A stretch of 8,936 nt of DNA from contig DIFU01000001.1 of the NCBI GenBank assembly GCA_002419285.1, positions 6,288 to 15,223 of the forward strand, written 5' to 3'. Origin of the DNA: Prolixibacteraceae bacterium UBA5740. Its GTDB lineage: Bacteria; Bacteroidota; Bacteroidia; Bacteroidales; Prolixibacteraceae. Below, one piece after another: positions 1 through 7,391 of this stretch; position 1 is the first letter of the stretch; each line of letters opens with the position of its first letter. The notes under the pieces are model-generated. The model had not been told where the DNA came from. It searched no databases and saw nothing but the letters and a program-made list of their open reading frames with translations. The position numbers and the translations under genes are program-made.

Positions 1-46
1 GTACCTTTTGCAGTTATAGCCTGCTATTGAACAATCTTGCCAAAAG

Positions 47-1381
47 TTACAACCTCGACTTGATGGCTTTGGTTTCGGCTTCGAACCCAGGCTTTTCAAG
101 CAAGGCAAACATATTTTTCTTATAAGCTTCAACGCCCGGTTGATCGAATGGATTGACTCCCAGCGTATAGCCGCTTATCCCACAAGCCTTCTCAAAGAAA
201 TAAATAAGTTGTCCCAGATTATATTCATCCAGCTTTTCAACAGTAATGCGGATATTGGGAACACCCCCGTCAACATGGGCTATCGCAGTACCAAGTTCAG
301 CCATTTTATTGACTTCATCAATGCGTTTCCCGGCAAGGAAATTCAAACCGTCAAGATTTTCCTGGTCAGAGGGTATCGTTAACTCCCTGTCAGGATTTTC
401 AACAGAAATGACAGTTTCAAAGAGTTTCCTCTCCCCTTCCTGAATATATTGACCCATTGAATGGAGATCAGAAGTAAAATCGACACTGGCCGGGAAAACG
501 CCCTTGCCTTCTTTGCCTTCGCTCTCGCCGTAGAGCTGCTTCCACCATTCCGCAAAATAATGAAGCTTTGGATTATAGTTCACCAAAATCTCGATCAGAT
601 AACCTTTCCTGTAAAGTTCATTACGAACGGCTGCATAATGTGCTGCCGGATTATTATCAAAAGATATACCAGCCGAAGTGCTTTTCTCCATTTCCACAGC
701 ACCTCTTACCAATTCACGGATGTTGAATCCGGCAACTGCAATTGCGACCAGACCAACCGGAGTAAGAACCGAATAACGCCCACCGACATCATCAGGAATT
801 ACGTAAGTTTTATATCCCTCTGTATTCGCCAGTTTGCGAAGGGCACCTTTTGACTCATCCGTAATGGCAATGATTCTTTCGCGGGATTCCTGTCTGCCAT
901 ATCTGACCTCGATGTCCTGCTTAAGAAGCCTGAATGCTATGGCCGGCTCAGTGGTAGTACCTGATTTGGAAATCACAATCAGGGCATACTCTTTTGTCTT
1001 CAACAAATCACGAAGTTCATAGAGGTAATCCTCCCCAATGTTTTGACCGGCAAAAACCACCAACGGATTATTCTTGGGCCTGAAGGAGGCGAAACTGTCG
1101 GAGAGGGCGTCTATTACAGCTTTTGCACCAAGATAGGAGCCACCGATACCGATAACCACGAGGATGTCGATATTCTTGGCTTTCAAACGGCCAGCTGTTT
1201 CTTCTATATCAGCCAAAGTAGGTTCATCGATTGATGACGGAAGGTTGACCCAGCCCAGAAAGTCATTACCCTTGCCTGTTTTCAGGTCAAGAGCCATGTT
1301 GTTTTGTTCGGTAATGGCCTGGTAGGCATCAATGCTCTCCTGGCTTACAAATCCCAATGTTCTTGAAAAATCTATTTTCAT
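47..1381 (-). CDS. pgi: Glucose-6-phosphate isomerase
   Basis: Cytosolic enzyme interconverting glucose-6-phosphate and fructose-6-phosphate in glycolysis and gluconeogenesis. The 444-residue protein shows the family landmarks in order: the sugar-phosphate-binding glycine-rich loop VIGIGGSYLGAKA (77-89), the phosphate-binding SKSGTTTE (139-146), PGI signature 1 around DDVGGRYS (197-204), the catalytic-glutamate segment GESEGK (285-290), the histidine of DLHSMGQ (H307), and PGI signature 2, FDQPGVEAYK, ending at the probable catalytic K421. The length fits the short PGI type of about 450 residues found in Firmicutes and Bacteroidota, not the 550-residue enterobacterial type. The ATG at 1381 is the natural start because MKIDFS begins the family's N-terminus. 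It lies 14 bases after gpsA's stop, so it is probably the last gene of the lysS-gpsA-pgi operon. No convincing terminator is visible in the 46 bases after its stop. The gene appears intact. Confidence 0.96.
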   Translation of the reverse strand: MKIDFSRTLGFVSQESIDAYQAITEQNNMALDLKTGKGNDFLGWVNLPSSIDEPTLADIEETAGRLKAKNIDILVVIGIGGSYLGAKAVIDALSDSFASFRPKNNPLVVFAGQNIGEDYLYELRDLLKTKEYALIVISKSGTTTEPAIAFRLLKQDIEVRYGRQESRERIIAITDESKGALRKLANTEGYKTYVIPDDVGGRYSVLTPVGLVAIAVAGFNIRELVRGAVEMEKSTSAGISFDNNPAAHYAAVRNELYRKGYLIEILVNYNPKLHYFAEWWKQLYGESEGKEGKGVFPASVDFTSDLHSMGQYIQEGERKLFETVISVENPDRELTIPSDQENLDGLNFLAGKRIDEVNKMAELGTAIAHVDGGVPNIRITVEKLDEYNLGQLIYFFEKACGISGYTLGVNPFDQPGVEAYKKNMFALLEKPGFEAETKAIKSRL

Positions 1382-1395
1382 ATGTTAACAATGTT

Positions 1396-2394
1396 TTATG
1401 ATAATTTCTCTGTCAGCTTCTGAATCTCTTTTCGTGGTGACCGGTTATTGTAAAGAATCTGGTAAACAGCCTCACAGATGGGCATATCCACGTTATATCG
1501 CTCATTGATATCCCTGATTGATTTTGCAGCAAAATAGCCTTCTGCCACCATATGCATTTCAAGTTGAGCCGTCCGGACTGAATACCCCTTTCCGATCATA
1601 TTTCCAAAGGTACGGTTTCGGCTGAACTGGGAGTATGAGGTGACCATCAAATCGCCGAGATATGCCGAACTCTTAATATCCCTGGAAATAGGATGAACGG
1701 CAGTGACAAACCGTTCGATCTCAAGTATGGCATTGGATACCAACACTGCCTGAAAGTTGTCGCCATACATTAGTCCGTGGACAATCCCGGCAGCAATCGC
1801 AATAATGTTCTTGATGACCGAGCTGTATTCTGTGCCCCAGATATCGTCGGAAATATTCGTTTTAATGTAGGAACAGGAAAACAAACGTGCAAAGAGGGAA
1901 GCATTTTTTTCATTCTGGCATGCCAGTGTGAGATAGGAAAGCCTTTCCAGTGCTACTTCCTCGGCATGCGAAGGACCGGCGATAATCCCGATCGATTCGT
2001 AAGGTACATTGAAGCGCGTATGGAAATATTCAGCAATCACCATGTTATTATCAGGAACCAGTCCCTTTATTCCGGAGATGATATATTTGCCTGAAATATC
2101 TTCAGTAAGGCCACTGATATAGTCAAGCAGGTACGCCGACGGGATAACCACTACCAGGATATCGGAATCCCTGACCACCTGGTTGATGTCGGATGAAAAC
2201 CTGATTCTGTCAATGTCGAAAAGTACGCCTCGCATGTATCCGGGATTATGTCGATACTGCCTGAATTGTTCGATGGTATCATCATCGCGAATAAACCAAT
2301 TGATCTCCCTTAAATTCTCCATCAGGATTTTGGCGACAGCCGTTGCCCAGCTGCCACTACCCAACAATGCTACCCTCAGTTCTTTTTCATTCAT
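1396..2394 (-). CDS. gpsA: NAD(P)-dependent glycerol-3-phosphate dehydrogenase
   Basis: Soluble enzyme that reduces dihydroxyacetone phosphate to sn-glycerol-3-phosphate, the backbone precursor of phospholipids. The 332-residue protein opens with a Rossmann nucleotide-binding loop GSGSWA (12-17). It carries the family signature GPSHAEE (140-146), the catalytic lysine in IKN (K195-N196), the substrate-binding LGDLMVT (D248, T252) and SRNRTFG (258-264). All residues expected for catalysis are present with bacterial spacing. The helix after GDN reads FQAVLVSNAILEIERF where the commoner form is ARAALITRG; I recall this variant from Bacteroidota homologues, so it is probably lineage-typical. The ATG at 2394 puts the GxGxW loop at the usual distance from the N-terminus. 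The gene follows lysS by 82 bases and precedes pgi by 14. No promoter match is visible in the lysS spacer, so co-transcription from the lysS promoter is likely. Confidence 0.95.
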   Translation of the reverse strand: MNEKELRVALLGSGSWATAVAKILMENLREINWFIRDDDTIEQFRQYRHNPGYMRGVLFDIDRIRFSSDINQVVRDSDILVVVIPSAYLLDYISGLTEDISGKYIISGIKGLVPDNNMVIAEYFHTRFNVPYESIGIIAGPSHAEEVALERLSYLTLACQNEKNASLFARLFSCSYIKTNISDDIWGTEYSSVIKNIIAIAAGIVHGLMYGDNFQAVLVSNAILEIERFVTAVHPISRDIKSSAYLGDLMVTSYSQFSRNRTFGNMIGKGYSVRTAQLEMHMVAEGYFAAKSIRDINERYNVDMPICEAVYQILYNNRSPRKEIQKLTEKLS

Positions 2395-2427
2395 TCGAAG
2401 ACGTTATTAATTAATTGGAATCCCTTT

Positions 2428-2475
2428 CTGCCATCCGTCAATTGAACCGGATCACTGCCATGGTTCCCCTGGCAG
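2428..2475 (-). promoter_or_regulatory. Possible alternative RNA hairpins in the lysS-gpsA spacer
   Basis: In the minus-strand transcript, one base after the lysS stop codon, CTGCCA (2475-2470) can pair with TGGCAG (2460-2455), with an inner GG/CC pair and a GAA loop. A second inverted repeat, ATCCG/CGGAT (2452-2448 with 2437-2433), follows at once. A second TGGCAG copy (2433-2428) shares its first base with that CGGAT arm, so the 5' CTGCCA arm could pair with either copy. No U-tract follows, so this is not a standard intrinsic terminator. It could be a processing, stability or attenuation element controlling how much gpsA-pgi is made relative to lysS, or it could be chance. The structure is read from sequence only. 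Confidence 0.3.
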
Positions 2476-2476
2476 A

Positions 2477-4222
2477 TCAATTGGCTAACGCAGTATCAAT
2501 CCAACCTTTCACATCGTCCTGTGTCGGGTTTTGCAAGCCCAGTTTATTCTTTTTGTTATATCCGCACAACTCCTGGTGCAGCTTGGTATGCTTTTCGACT
2601 TCCTTAAGCTTGGAAACCAGTGAATATCCCATATTCCGCAGCACATCCACCCAGGCTTCCGGAACCCCTAACTGAAGAAAATCTTCTGTTTTACTTATTA
2701 CTTCCTGTTTTTTTACTTCCGGCCTCATTTGGGGGAAGAACAAAACATCCTGGATAGAAAGGTTGTTGGTCATGAACATCGTCAATCGGTCGATTCCTAT
2801 ACCCATTCCTGAAGTTGGGGGCATTCCGTACTCTAATGCCCTGAGAAAATCCTGATCGATAAACATAGCCTCATCATCACCCTTCTCAGAAAGACTGAGC
2901 TGTTCTTCAAACCTCTCCCTCTGATCGATGGGGTCATTCAGTTCCGAGTATGCATTGGCAAGCTCCTTGCCATAAACCATCAGTTCAAATCTTTCAGTCA
3001 GGGCAGGATTAGTCCGGTGCTTCTTTGTTAGCGGAGACATTTCGATGGGATAGTCAATGATAAAAGTGGGCTGAATATAATTATGCTCACACTTCTCACC
3101 GAATATTTCATCTATAAGCTTGCCTTTCCCCATGGTGGGATCAGTTTCGATGCCCAGCTTATCGCAAACATGACGGAGTTCATCCTCCGACATACCTGAA
3201 ATATCATATCCGGTATGTTCTTTGATTGCATCATACATGGTCACCCTGGGATAAGGAGCCTTGAAGTCAATCATATGTTCGCCAAGTTGAACCCTGGTGG
3301 TTCCATGAAGTGCCAATGCCACCCTTTCGATCATTTTCTCGGTGAAATTCATCATCCACCTGTAATCTTTATAGGCTACATAGATTTCCATCACGGTAAA
3401 TTCCGGATTATGCGTCCGGTCCATACCCTCATTCCTGAAGTCTTTGGCAAACTCGTAAACCCCGTCATATCCGCCAACAATCAGCCTTTTGAGGTAAAGT
3501 TCATTGGCAATTCTGAGATATAATGGAATATCGAGCGTATTATGATGTGTTATAAACGGCCGGGCTGCTGCTCCACCGGGTATTGGCTGAAGAATCGGGG
3601 TCTCGACTTCGAGATAACCATTCTCGTTGAACATCTCGCGCATAGTGTTGATGATCTTCGTGCGCTTTACAAAGACGTCCCTGACATGGGGATTGACGAT
3701 CATGTCGACATACCGCATCCGGTAACGTTGCTCCATATCGGTGTAAGCATCAAAAGTAACGCCATCTTTTTCTTTGACAACCGGCAGTGGTTTCAATGAT
3801 TTATTCAGGATAGTGAGTTGCTTCACATTTATGGATAATTCACCCATCTGGGTAATGAAAGCATTACCCTTGACGCCAATGATATCGCCGATATCCAGAA
3901 GCTTCTTGAACACTTCGTTGTAAAATGATTTATCCTCACCTGGACAAAGCTCATCGCGGTTTATGTATAGCTGGATACGACCGCTTGAGTCTTGCAATTC
4001 GGCGAAGGACGCCTTACCCATAATCCTTTGGGTCATTAAACGGCCTGCAAGGCAAACCTCACTGAAATTGTTCAGCTCGGGGTTATACTGACTTTTTATA
4101 TCCGAAGCCAGGGCATTAACCGGATATTCAGCTGCAGGATAAGGGTCGATACCCATATCTCTCAATTTCTGCAATGAATTGCGGCGGATAACCTCTTGTT
4201 CACTTAACGATATGTTTGTCAT
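2477..4222 (-). CDS. lysS: Lysyl-tRNA synthetase, class II, with C-terminal extension
   Basis: Charges tRNA-Lys with lysine in the cytosol. Counting from the ATG at 4222, the protein has 581 residues. An N-terminal OB-fold anticodon-binding domain (about 55-145) includes VCLAGRLMTQRIMGKASF. The class II catalytic core follows: a motif 1 region leading into PGGAAARPF (215-223), motif 2 starting FRNEGMDRTHNPEFT (262-276), the conserved KELANAYSELNDP (419-431), and motif 3 GMGIGIDRL (472-480). E. coli-type enzymes end soon after LFFPQMRP; this one continues for about 75 residues with a probably helical tail rich in Lys and Leu, which I associate with Bacteroidota homologues. A longer reading from TTG at 4228 adds only two residues and is less likely. 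A promoter-like element lies about 32 bases upstream. It heads the probable lysS-gpsA-pgi operon and is divergent from recJ. Confidence 0.96.
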   Translation of the reverse strand: MTNISLSEQEVIRRNSLQKLRDMGIDPYPAAEYPVNALASDIKSQYNPELNNFSEVCLAGRLMTQRIMGKASFAELQDSSGRIQLYINRDELCPGEDKSFYNEVFKKLLDIGDIIGVKGNAFITQMGELSINVKQLTILNKSLKPLPVVKEKDGVTFDAYTDMEQRYRMRYVDMIVNPHVRDVFVKRTKIINTMREMFNENGYLEVETPILQPIPGGAAARPFITHHNTLDIPLYLRIANELYLKRLIVGGYDGVYEFAKDFRNEGMDRTHNPEFTVMEIYVAYKDYRWMMNFTEKMIERVALALHGTTRVQLGEHMIDFKAPYPRVTMYDAIKEHTGYDISGMSEDELRHVCDKLGIETDPTMGKGKLIDEIFGEKCEHNYIQPTFIIDYPIEMSPLTKKHRTNPALTERFELMVYGKELANAYSELNDPIDQRERFEEQLSLSEKGDDEAMFIDQDFLRALEYGMPPTSGMGIGIDRLTMFMTNNLSIQDVLFFPQMRPEVKKQEVISKTEDFLQLGVPEAWVDVLRNMGYSLVSKLKEVEKHTKLHQELCGYNKKNKLGLQNPTQDDVKGWIDTALAN

Positions 4223-4253
4223 GCTCAAATATTTACTTTACAAAAAAACTTTG

Positions 4254-4261
4254 CAAAGATA
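4254..4261 (-). promoter_or_regulatory. Probable lysS promoter, Bacteroidota -7 element
   Basis: The minus strand reads TATCTTTG, a perfect match to the Bacteroidota primary sigma factor -7 consensus TAnnTTTG. It lies about 32 bases before the lysS ATG, which implies a short leader of roughly 25 bases. The matching -33 TTTG is not clear at the expected spacing of 19-21 bases, so the call rests on the -7 element and its position. This promoter probably serves lysS, gpsA and pgi together. Confidence 0.55.
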
Positions 4262-4420
4262 GAAAAAGAATCTTTTACACTCAGGGCCAGCAGGATGTCA
4301 AATTTGGAGGCTCACAGCCATCTTCGCTTAAATTAGCACATATAAAATTATGAATCAAAAGGTTGGAAAAATCTTTGCAGCCCTTATTGTCTTTTATTAT
4401 AGTTATCATTTTGCATTTTA

Positions 4421-4428
4421 TATCTTTG
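4421..4428 (+). promoter_or_regulatory. Probable recJ promoter, Bacteroidota -7 element
   Basis: The plus strand reads TATCTTTG, again a perfect TAnnTTTG match, ending 40 bases before the recJ ATG. A TTTG lies just upstream (4410-4413), but only seven bases away, too close to be the -33 element; no good -33 is seen at 19-21 bases. The transcript would start near 4435 and carry a leader of about 34 bases containing GGAAAGG shortly before the start codon. Confidence 0.55.
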
Positions 4429-4468
4429 CACAAATCGAACGCATAAGGTAACGGCGGAAAGGCAAAGC

Positions 4469-6190
4469 ATGGAGAAAGTATGGAATTTGAAACCACAGGG
4501 CGAACTTAATGACATAAAGCATCTGTCAGCTGCGTTAAATGTAAATATGGTGATTACGAACCTTTTGGTTCAAAGAGGCATAAAGACATTTAGCGAAGCC
4601 AAAGCTTTCTTCCGTCCCAGACTTTCAGATCTGCACGATCCTTTTCTGATGAAAGATATGGAAAAGGCTGTGGAACGTCTGGATAAGGCAATCGAAAATC
4701 AGGAAAAAGTTTTGATCTATGGCGATTATGATGTCGACGGCACCACTTCGGTAGCCATGATGTACCTTTTCCTGAAAGACCATTTGAAAAATATAGATTT
4801 TTATATTCCCGACCGATATACTGAGGGGTATGGTATCAGTCCCCGCAGTATCGAATATGCCGCCGAGGAAAATGTTTCATTGATCATTGTATTGGATTGC
4901 GGCATTAAGGCAGTAGAGAAAATCAACTATGCCCGCCAGAAGGGTCTCGATTTTATTATCTGTGATCATCATAACCCTGGAGATACCATTCCAGATGCTG
5001 TAGCGGTTCTCGATCCCAAAAGGCCTGATTGCCCCTATCCCTACAAGGAATTATCAGGTTGCGGTGTGGGATTCAAACTTCTGCAGGCATACACCCAGCG
5101 AAAGAATTTGCCAACCGACAGGCTCTACAACCTTCTTGACCTGGTTGTTGTAAGTATTGCCTCGGACATCGTACCCATTTCGGGCGAGAACAGGGTGTTG
5201 GCTTACTACGGACTAAAAAAGCTCAACAAGGAGCCAGGCATGGGCTTGCAAACCATTATCAACTACTCAGGACTGACAGCTGGCGATATAACAATCAGTG
5301 ATATTGTTTTCAAGATTGGTCCCAGACTGAATGCCTCCGGAAGAATCGAACATGGGAAAAAATCAGTCCAGATTTTAGTTTCACTCGACGAGGATAGCTC
5401 CGATGCGTTGGGAGGAGAAATAGACTCATTTAACGAAATCAGGAAAACTTTGGACAGGGACATCACGCAGGATGCCCTTGACATGATAGAAAATAACCCC
5501 GAGCTTAAAAACCGGAATAGTACCGTGATTTATAACCGTGACTGGCACAAAGGGGTAGTTGGAATTGTGGCTTCACGACTTACAGAATTTTACTATAGGC
5601 CTACCGTTGTTTTGACTGAATCCAACGGACTGGCAACAGGATCGGCGCGCTCCGTGAAGGATTTTGACCTGTACGAGGCAATCGGATCATGCAGCGACTT
5701 GTTGGAATCCTACGGTGGACATATGTATGCTGCCGGACTGACGATGAAGATTGAAAATATCTCGGAATTTTCCCGGCGATTTGAAGAAATTGTAACCCGC
5801 AGCCTGGATGGTCAGCCACAGGTTCAATCTATTGACATCGACACAAAACTTGCTCTACACGAGATAACACCGCGCTTTTTCAGGATCCTCAGACAGTTTG
5901 AACCCTTCGGGCCCCATAACCAAATGCCCGTATTTATAACTGAAGATGTCCTGGATGCAGGCACAAGCCGATTGGTTGGAAAGAATTCGGAACACCTGAA
6001 ACTTGACCTGGTGGAGCCAGATGATTCATCCGCAGTATTTGCAGGAATTGCCTTTAACATGTCAGAGAAATTGCCTGTTATCAAGTCGGGTATGCCATTC
6101 GACATCTGTTATTCAGTTGCCATTAACGAGTTCAGGGGAAAATCAAACCTGCAACTTTATATCAGGGATATCAGGACCAAGGATATCTAA
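4469..6190 (+). CDS. recJ: Single-stranded-DNA-specific exonuclease RecJ
   Basis: Metal-dependent 5'-3' exonuclease of the DHH phosphoesterase superfamily that degrades single-stranded DNA in recombination, mismatch and base-excision repair. The 573-residue protein, close to the usual RecJ length, shows motif I GDYDVDG (85-91), motif II LDCG (142-145), motif III DHH (166-168) and motif IV ASDIVP (231-236). These are followed by GPRLNASGRI (283-292 region), the DHHA1 landmarks WHKGVVGIVASR (359-370), GSARS (391-395) and GGHMYAAG (416-423), and a C-terminal OB-fold (about 455-565) introduced by QFEPFGPHN (476-484). All metal ligands appear intact. The ATG at 4469 follows an AAGG at 4459-4462 with six bases between, a plausible ribosome site. 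It is divergent from lysS and ends one base from the convergent acyltransferase gene, so it is probably transcribed alone. Confidence 0.96.
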   Translation: MEKVWNLKPQGELNDIKHLSAALNVNMVITNLLVQRGIKTFSEAKAFFRPRLSDLHDPFLMKDMEKAVERLDKAIENQEKVLIYGDYDVDGTTSVAMMYLFLKDHLKNIDFYIPDRYTEGYGISPRSIEYAAEENVSLIIVLDCGIKAVEKINYARQKGLDFIICDHHNPGDTIPDAVAVLDPKRPDCPYPYKELSGCGVGFKLLQAYTQRKNLPTDRLYNLLDLVVVSIASDIVPISGENRVLAYYGLKKLNKEPGMGLQTIINYSGLTAGDITISDIVFKIGPRLNASGRIEHGKKSVQILVSLDEDSSDALGGEIDSFNEIRKTLDRDITQDALDMIENNPELKNRNSTVIYNRDWHKGVVGIVASRLTEFYYRPTVVLTESNGLATGSARSVKDFDLYEAIGSCSDLLESYGGHMYAAGLTMKIENISEFSRRFEEIVTRSLDGQPQVQSIDIDTKLALHEITPRFFRILRQFEPFGPHNQMPVFITEDVLDAGTSRLVGKNSEHLKLDLVEPDDSSAVFAGIAFNMSEKLPVIKSGMPFDICYSVAINEFRGKSNLQLYIRDIRTKDI

Positions 6191-6191
6191 A

Positions 6192-7346
6192 CTACGACCG
6201 GAATACTTCCATCGCTATCAATGAATTTTCAACCGGCCTTGCATACATCCGGATGAATTTTTTAGCAGCCTCCTCAGGGTTTCCTGGAACCATTTTCCTT
6301 GCTTCTTCAACCATATCAGCAAATGCAGCCATATCCTGGGCAGTGTAATTGTCAAGGAAATCGCCAGTTCCGAACATCATATCGTAGGCCACATAATTAT
6401 AGGGCCAAAGCTTAAAATACTGATGGATCCTGTGGTCAATTCGTATTGCTAATTCCTGGATAAATTCATTCGGTTGCAGATGATTGTTCTGCTCTAAAAA
6501 GCTGGTTAAAATAGGTTTGCCAAACGAGAAATGTACCCGCCCTTTTTGGCTGAACAACCCAGAGGCCATACTTTTCAGGTCATCAGCTGTAGTCTTGCAG
6601 TATCCTTCCTCAGATTCCCGTTTTACCAGTTCTTCAACCTTGCTCAAACCACAAGGTTCTATTTCATATGAAATGGACAAGGGAATTATGGTTAGCTCAC
6701 CAAAACCTTCAGCCAGACTTTTTGCATTGCTCATATTAAGCATCTTCAACAAAGCCAGCTGTGTTTGGTCATCACCATCCTTGGTTCTTCCTTCCCTTTG
6801 GGCAATCCACACAGAAGTGTTGTTTTCAGTTATGGACCCTCGGATATAAGTAGACAATTTGCGGGATGCTTCGAGCAGTTCGCGGGCAGCGATGTTCCTT
6901 TTAACGACAAAGGCCCTGTTCAGCTTTACTGCATGTTTTATCCACTCATAGACCAACAGGTTATCGCCAATGGCGATTTGGGTGGTATTCATGCCGTTCG
7001 ACAAAATCAGATAATTCAGAAGTGCTGAATCAAGTATAATGTCACGGTGATTGGAGATAAACAGGTAGGATTTTGATTTATCCAGATTTTCCAGCCCACT
7101 AAAGGTGAGACCTTTAGTGGTATTATGAATAATCATTTCGACGAGATGTCGTACAAATGTAGTTTGCAGCTGCTCTATAGTCCTCATTTTTTTCAGGTGC
7201 TGCAATTTGTTTTCTTTCAACTCAGGTTTTCGGAAGATGTAACCCATCACTTCATTGAAAACAGGATCCTTCAGCAATAATTCCATTTTTTCTGGAAGTT
7301 CTGCATCATTATAGGGCCTTATATCATCAAATTCATTTACCTGCAT
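6192..7346 (-). CDS. Glycerolipid acyltransferase, PlsC/LPLAT superfamily (Bacteroidota type)
   Basis: Probably transfers an acyl chain in phospholipid or another lipid synthesis at the inner membrane; the exact acceptor is unknown. Read from the ATG at 7346, the 384-residue protein has the superfamily's motif I as SNHRDIILDSALL (H100, D106), an FVVKR block (146-150) in the place of motif II, QREGRTKDG (183-191) as motif III, and IIPLSISYE (220-228) as motif IV. Motif I is HX5D rather than the canonical HX4D. The protein is much longer than the roughly 240-residue PlsC, with about 80 residues before motif I and a helical C-terminal third. No clear transmembrane span is seen. The N-terminus from this ATG (MQVNEFDDIRPY) matches the family as I recall it; a TTG start at 7382 would add 12 unlikely residues. 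Stops of this gene and recJ are one base apart. The upstream gene ends 45 bases before the start, so co-transcription is possible. Confidence 0.8.
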   Translation of the reverse strand: MQVNEFDDIRPYNDAELPEKMELLLKDPVFNEVMGYIFRKPELKENKLQHLKKMRTIEQLQTTFVRHLVEMIIHNTTKGLTFSGLENLDKSKSYLFISNHRDIILDSALLNYLILSNGMNTTQIAIGDNLLVYEWIKHAVKLNRAFVVKRNIAARELLEASRKLSTYIRGSITENNTSVWIAQREGRTKDGDDQTQLALLKMLNMSNAKSLAEGFGELTIIPLSISYEIEPCGLSKVEELVKRESEEGYCKTTADDLKSMASGLFSQKGRVHFSFGKPILTSFLEQNNHLQPNEFIQELAIRIDHRIHQYFKLWPYNYVAYDMMFGTGDFLDNYTAQDMAAFADMVEEARKMVPGNPEEAAKKFIRMYARPVENSLIAMEVFRS

Positions 7347-7371
7347 GATCTCTTCGGTTTTTTTAACACGG

Positions 7372-7379
7372 CAAAGTAA
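7372..7379 (-). promoter_or_regulatory. Weak candidate promoter for the acyltransferase gene
   Basis: The minus strand reads TTACTTTG, one mismatch from TAnnTTTG, in the 45-base gap after the upstream gene and about 25 bases before the ATG at 7346. No -33 TTTG is seen at the right distance. If it is not active, the gene is read through from the upstream beta-rich protein gene. Confidence 0.22.
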
Positions 7380-7391
7380 CAAAATAACAAG

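Larger units (their letters stand above)
4223..4468. other. Divergent intergenic region between lysS and recJ
   Basis: This 246-base A+T-rich stretch separates two oppositely oriented genes and holds outward-facing promoter-like elements for both. The string ATCTTTGCA occurs three times: on the plus strand at 4371-4379 and 4422-4430, and on the minus strand at 4260-4252. I see no tRNA, no strong hairpin followed by a T-run, and no convincing small gene. An open frame on the minus strand (4281-4496) overlaps the recJ start and has no protein-like features. Confidence 0.6.

Noticed and set aside
16..27. Inverted repeat ATAGC/GCTAT downstream of pgi as a terminator
   Set aside because: Only five base pairs with a two-base loop and no T-run on either side.
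461..853. 130-codon open frame on the plus strand inside pgi, and similar frames at 1777-2094, 3215-3523, 6484-6849 and 7683-7961
   Set aside because: All lie opposite strongly supported genes and carry no independent protein features; they are antisense shadows.
4223..4228. TTG start for lysS two codons upstream of the ATG
   Set aside because: An ATG two codons downstream is the better start, and the extra residues add nothing to the family N-terminus.
4281..4496. 71-codon open frame on the minus strand in the lysS-recJ gap
   Set aside because: It covers the recJ promoter and start, has no recognisable motif and an unlikely composition, and crosses two promoter-like elements. Best seen as chance.
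5824..6105. Minus-strand open frame inside recJ, with others at 5263-5484 and 5601-5819
   Set aside because: They lie opposite the DHHA1 and OB-fold coding region of an intact recJ, and their translations look low-quality and unlike known proteins.
7347..7382. TTG start for the acyltransferase adding 12 residues
   Set aside because: The extra segment (MLLCRVKKTEEI) does not look like the family N-terminus, while the ATG at 7346 does; the longer form would also cover the candidate promoter.
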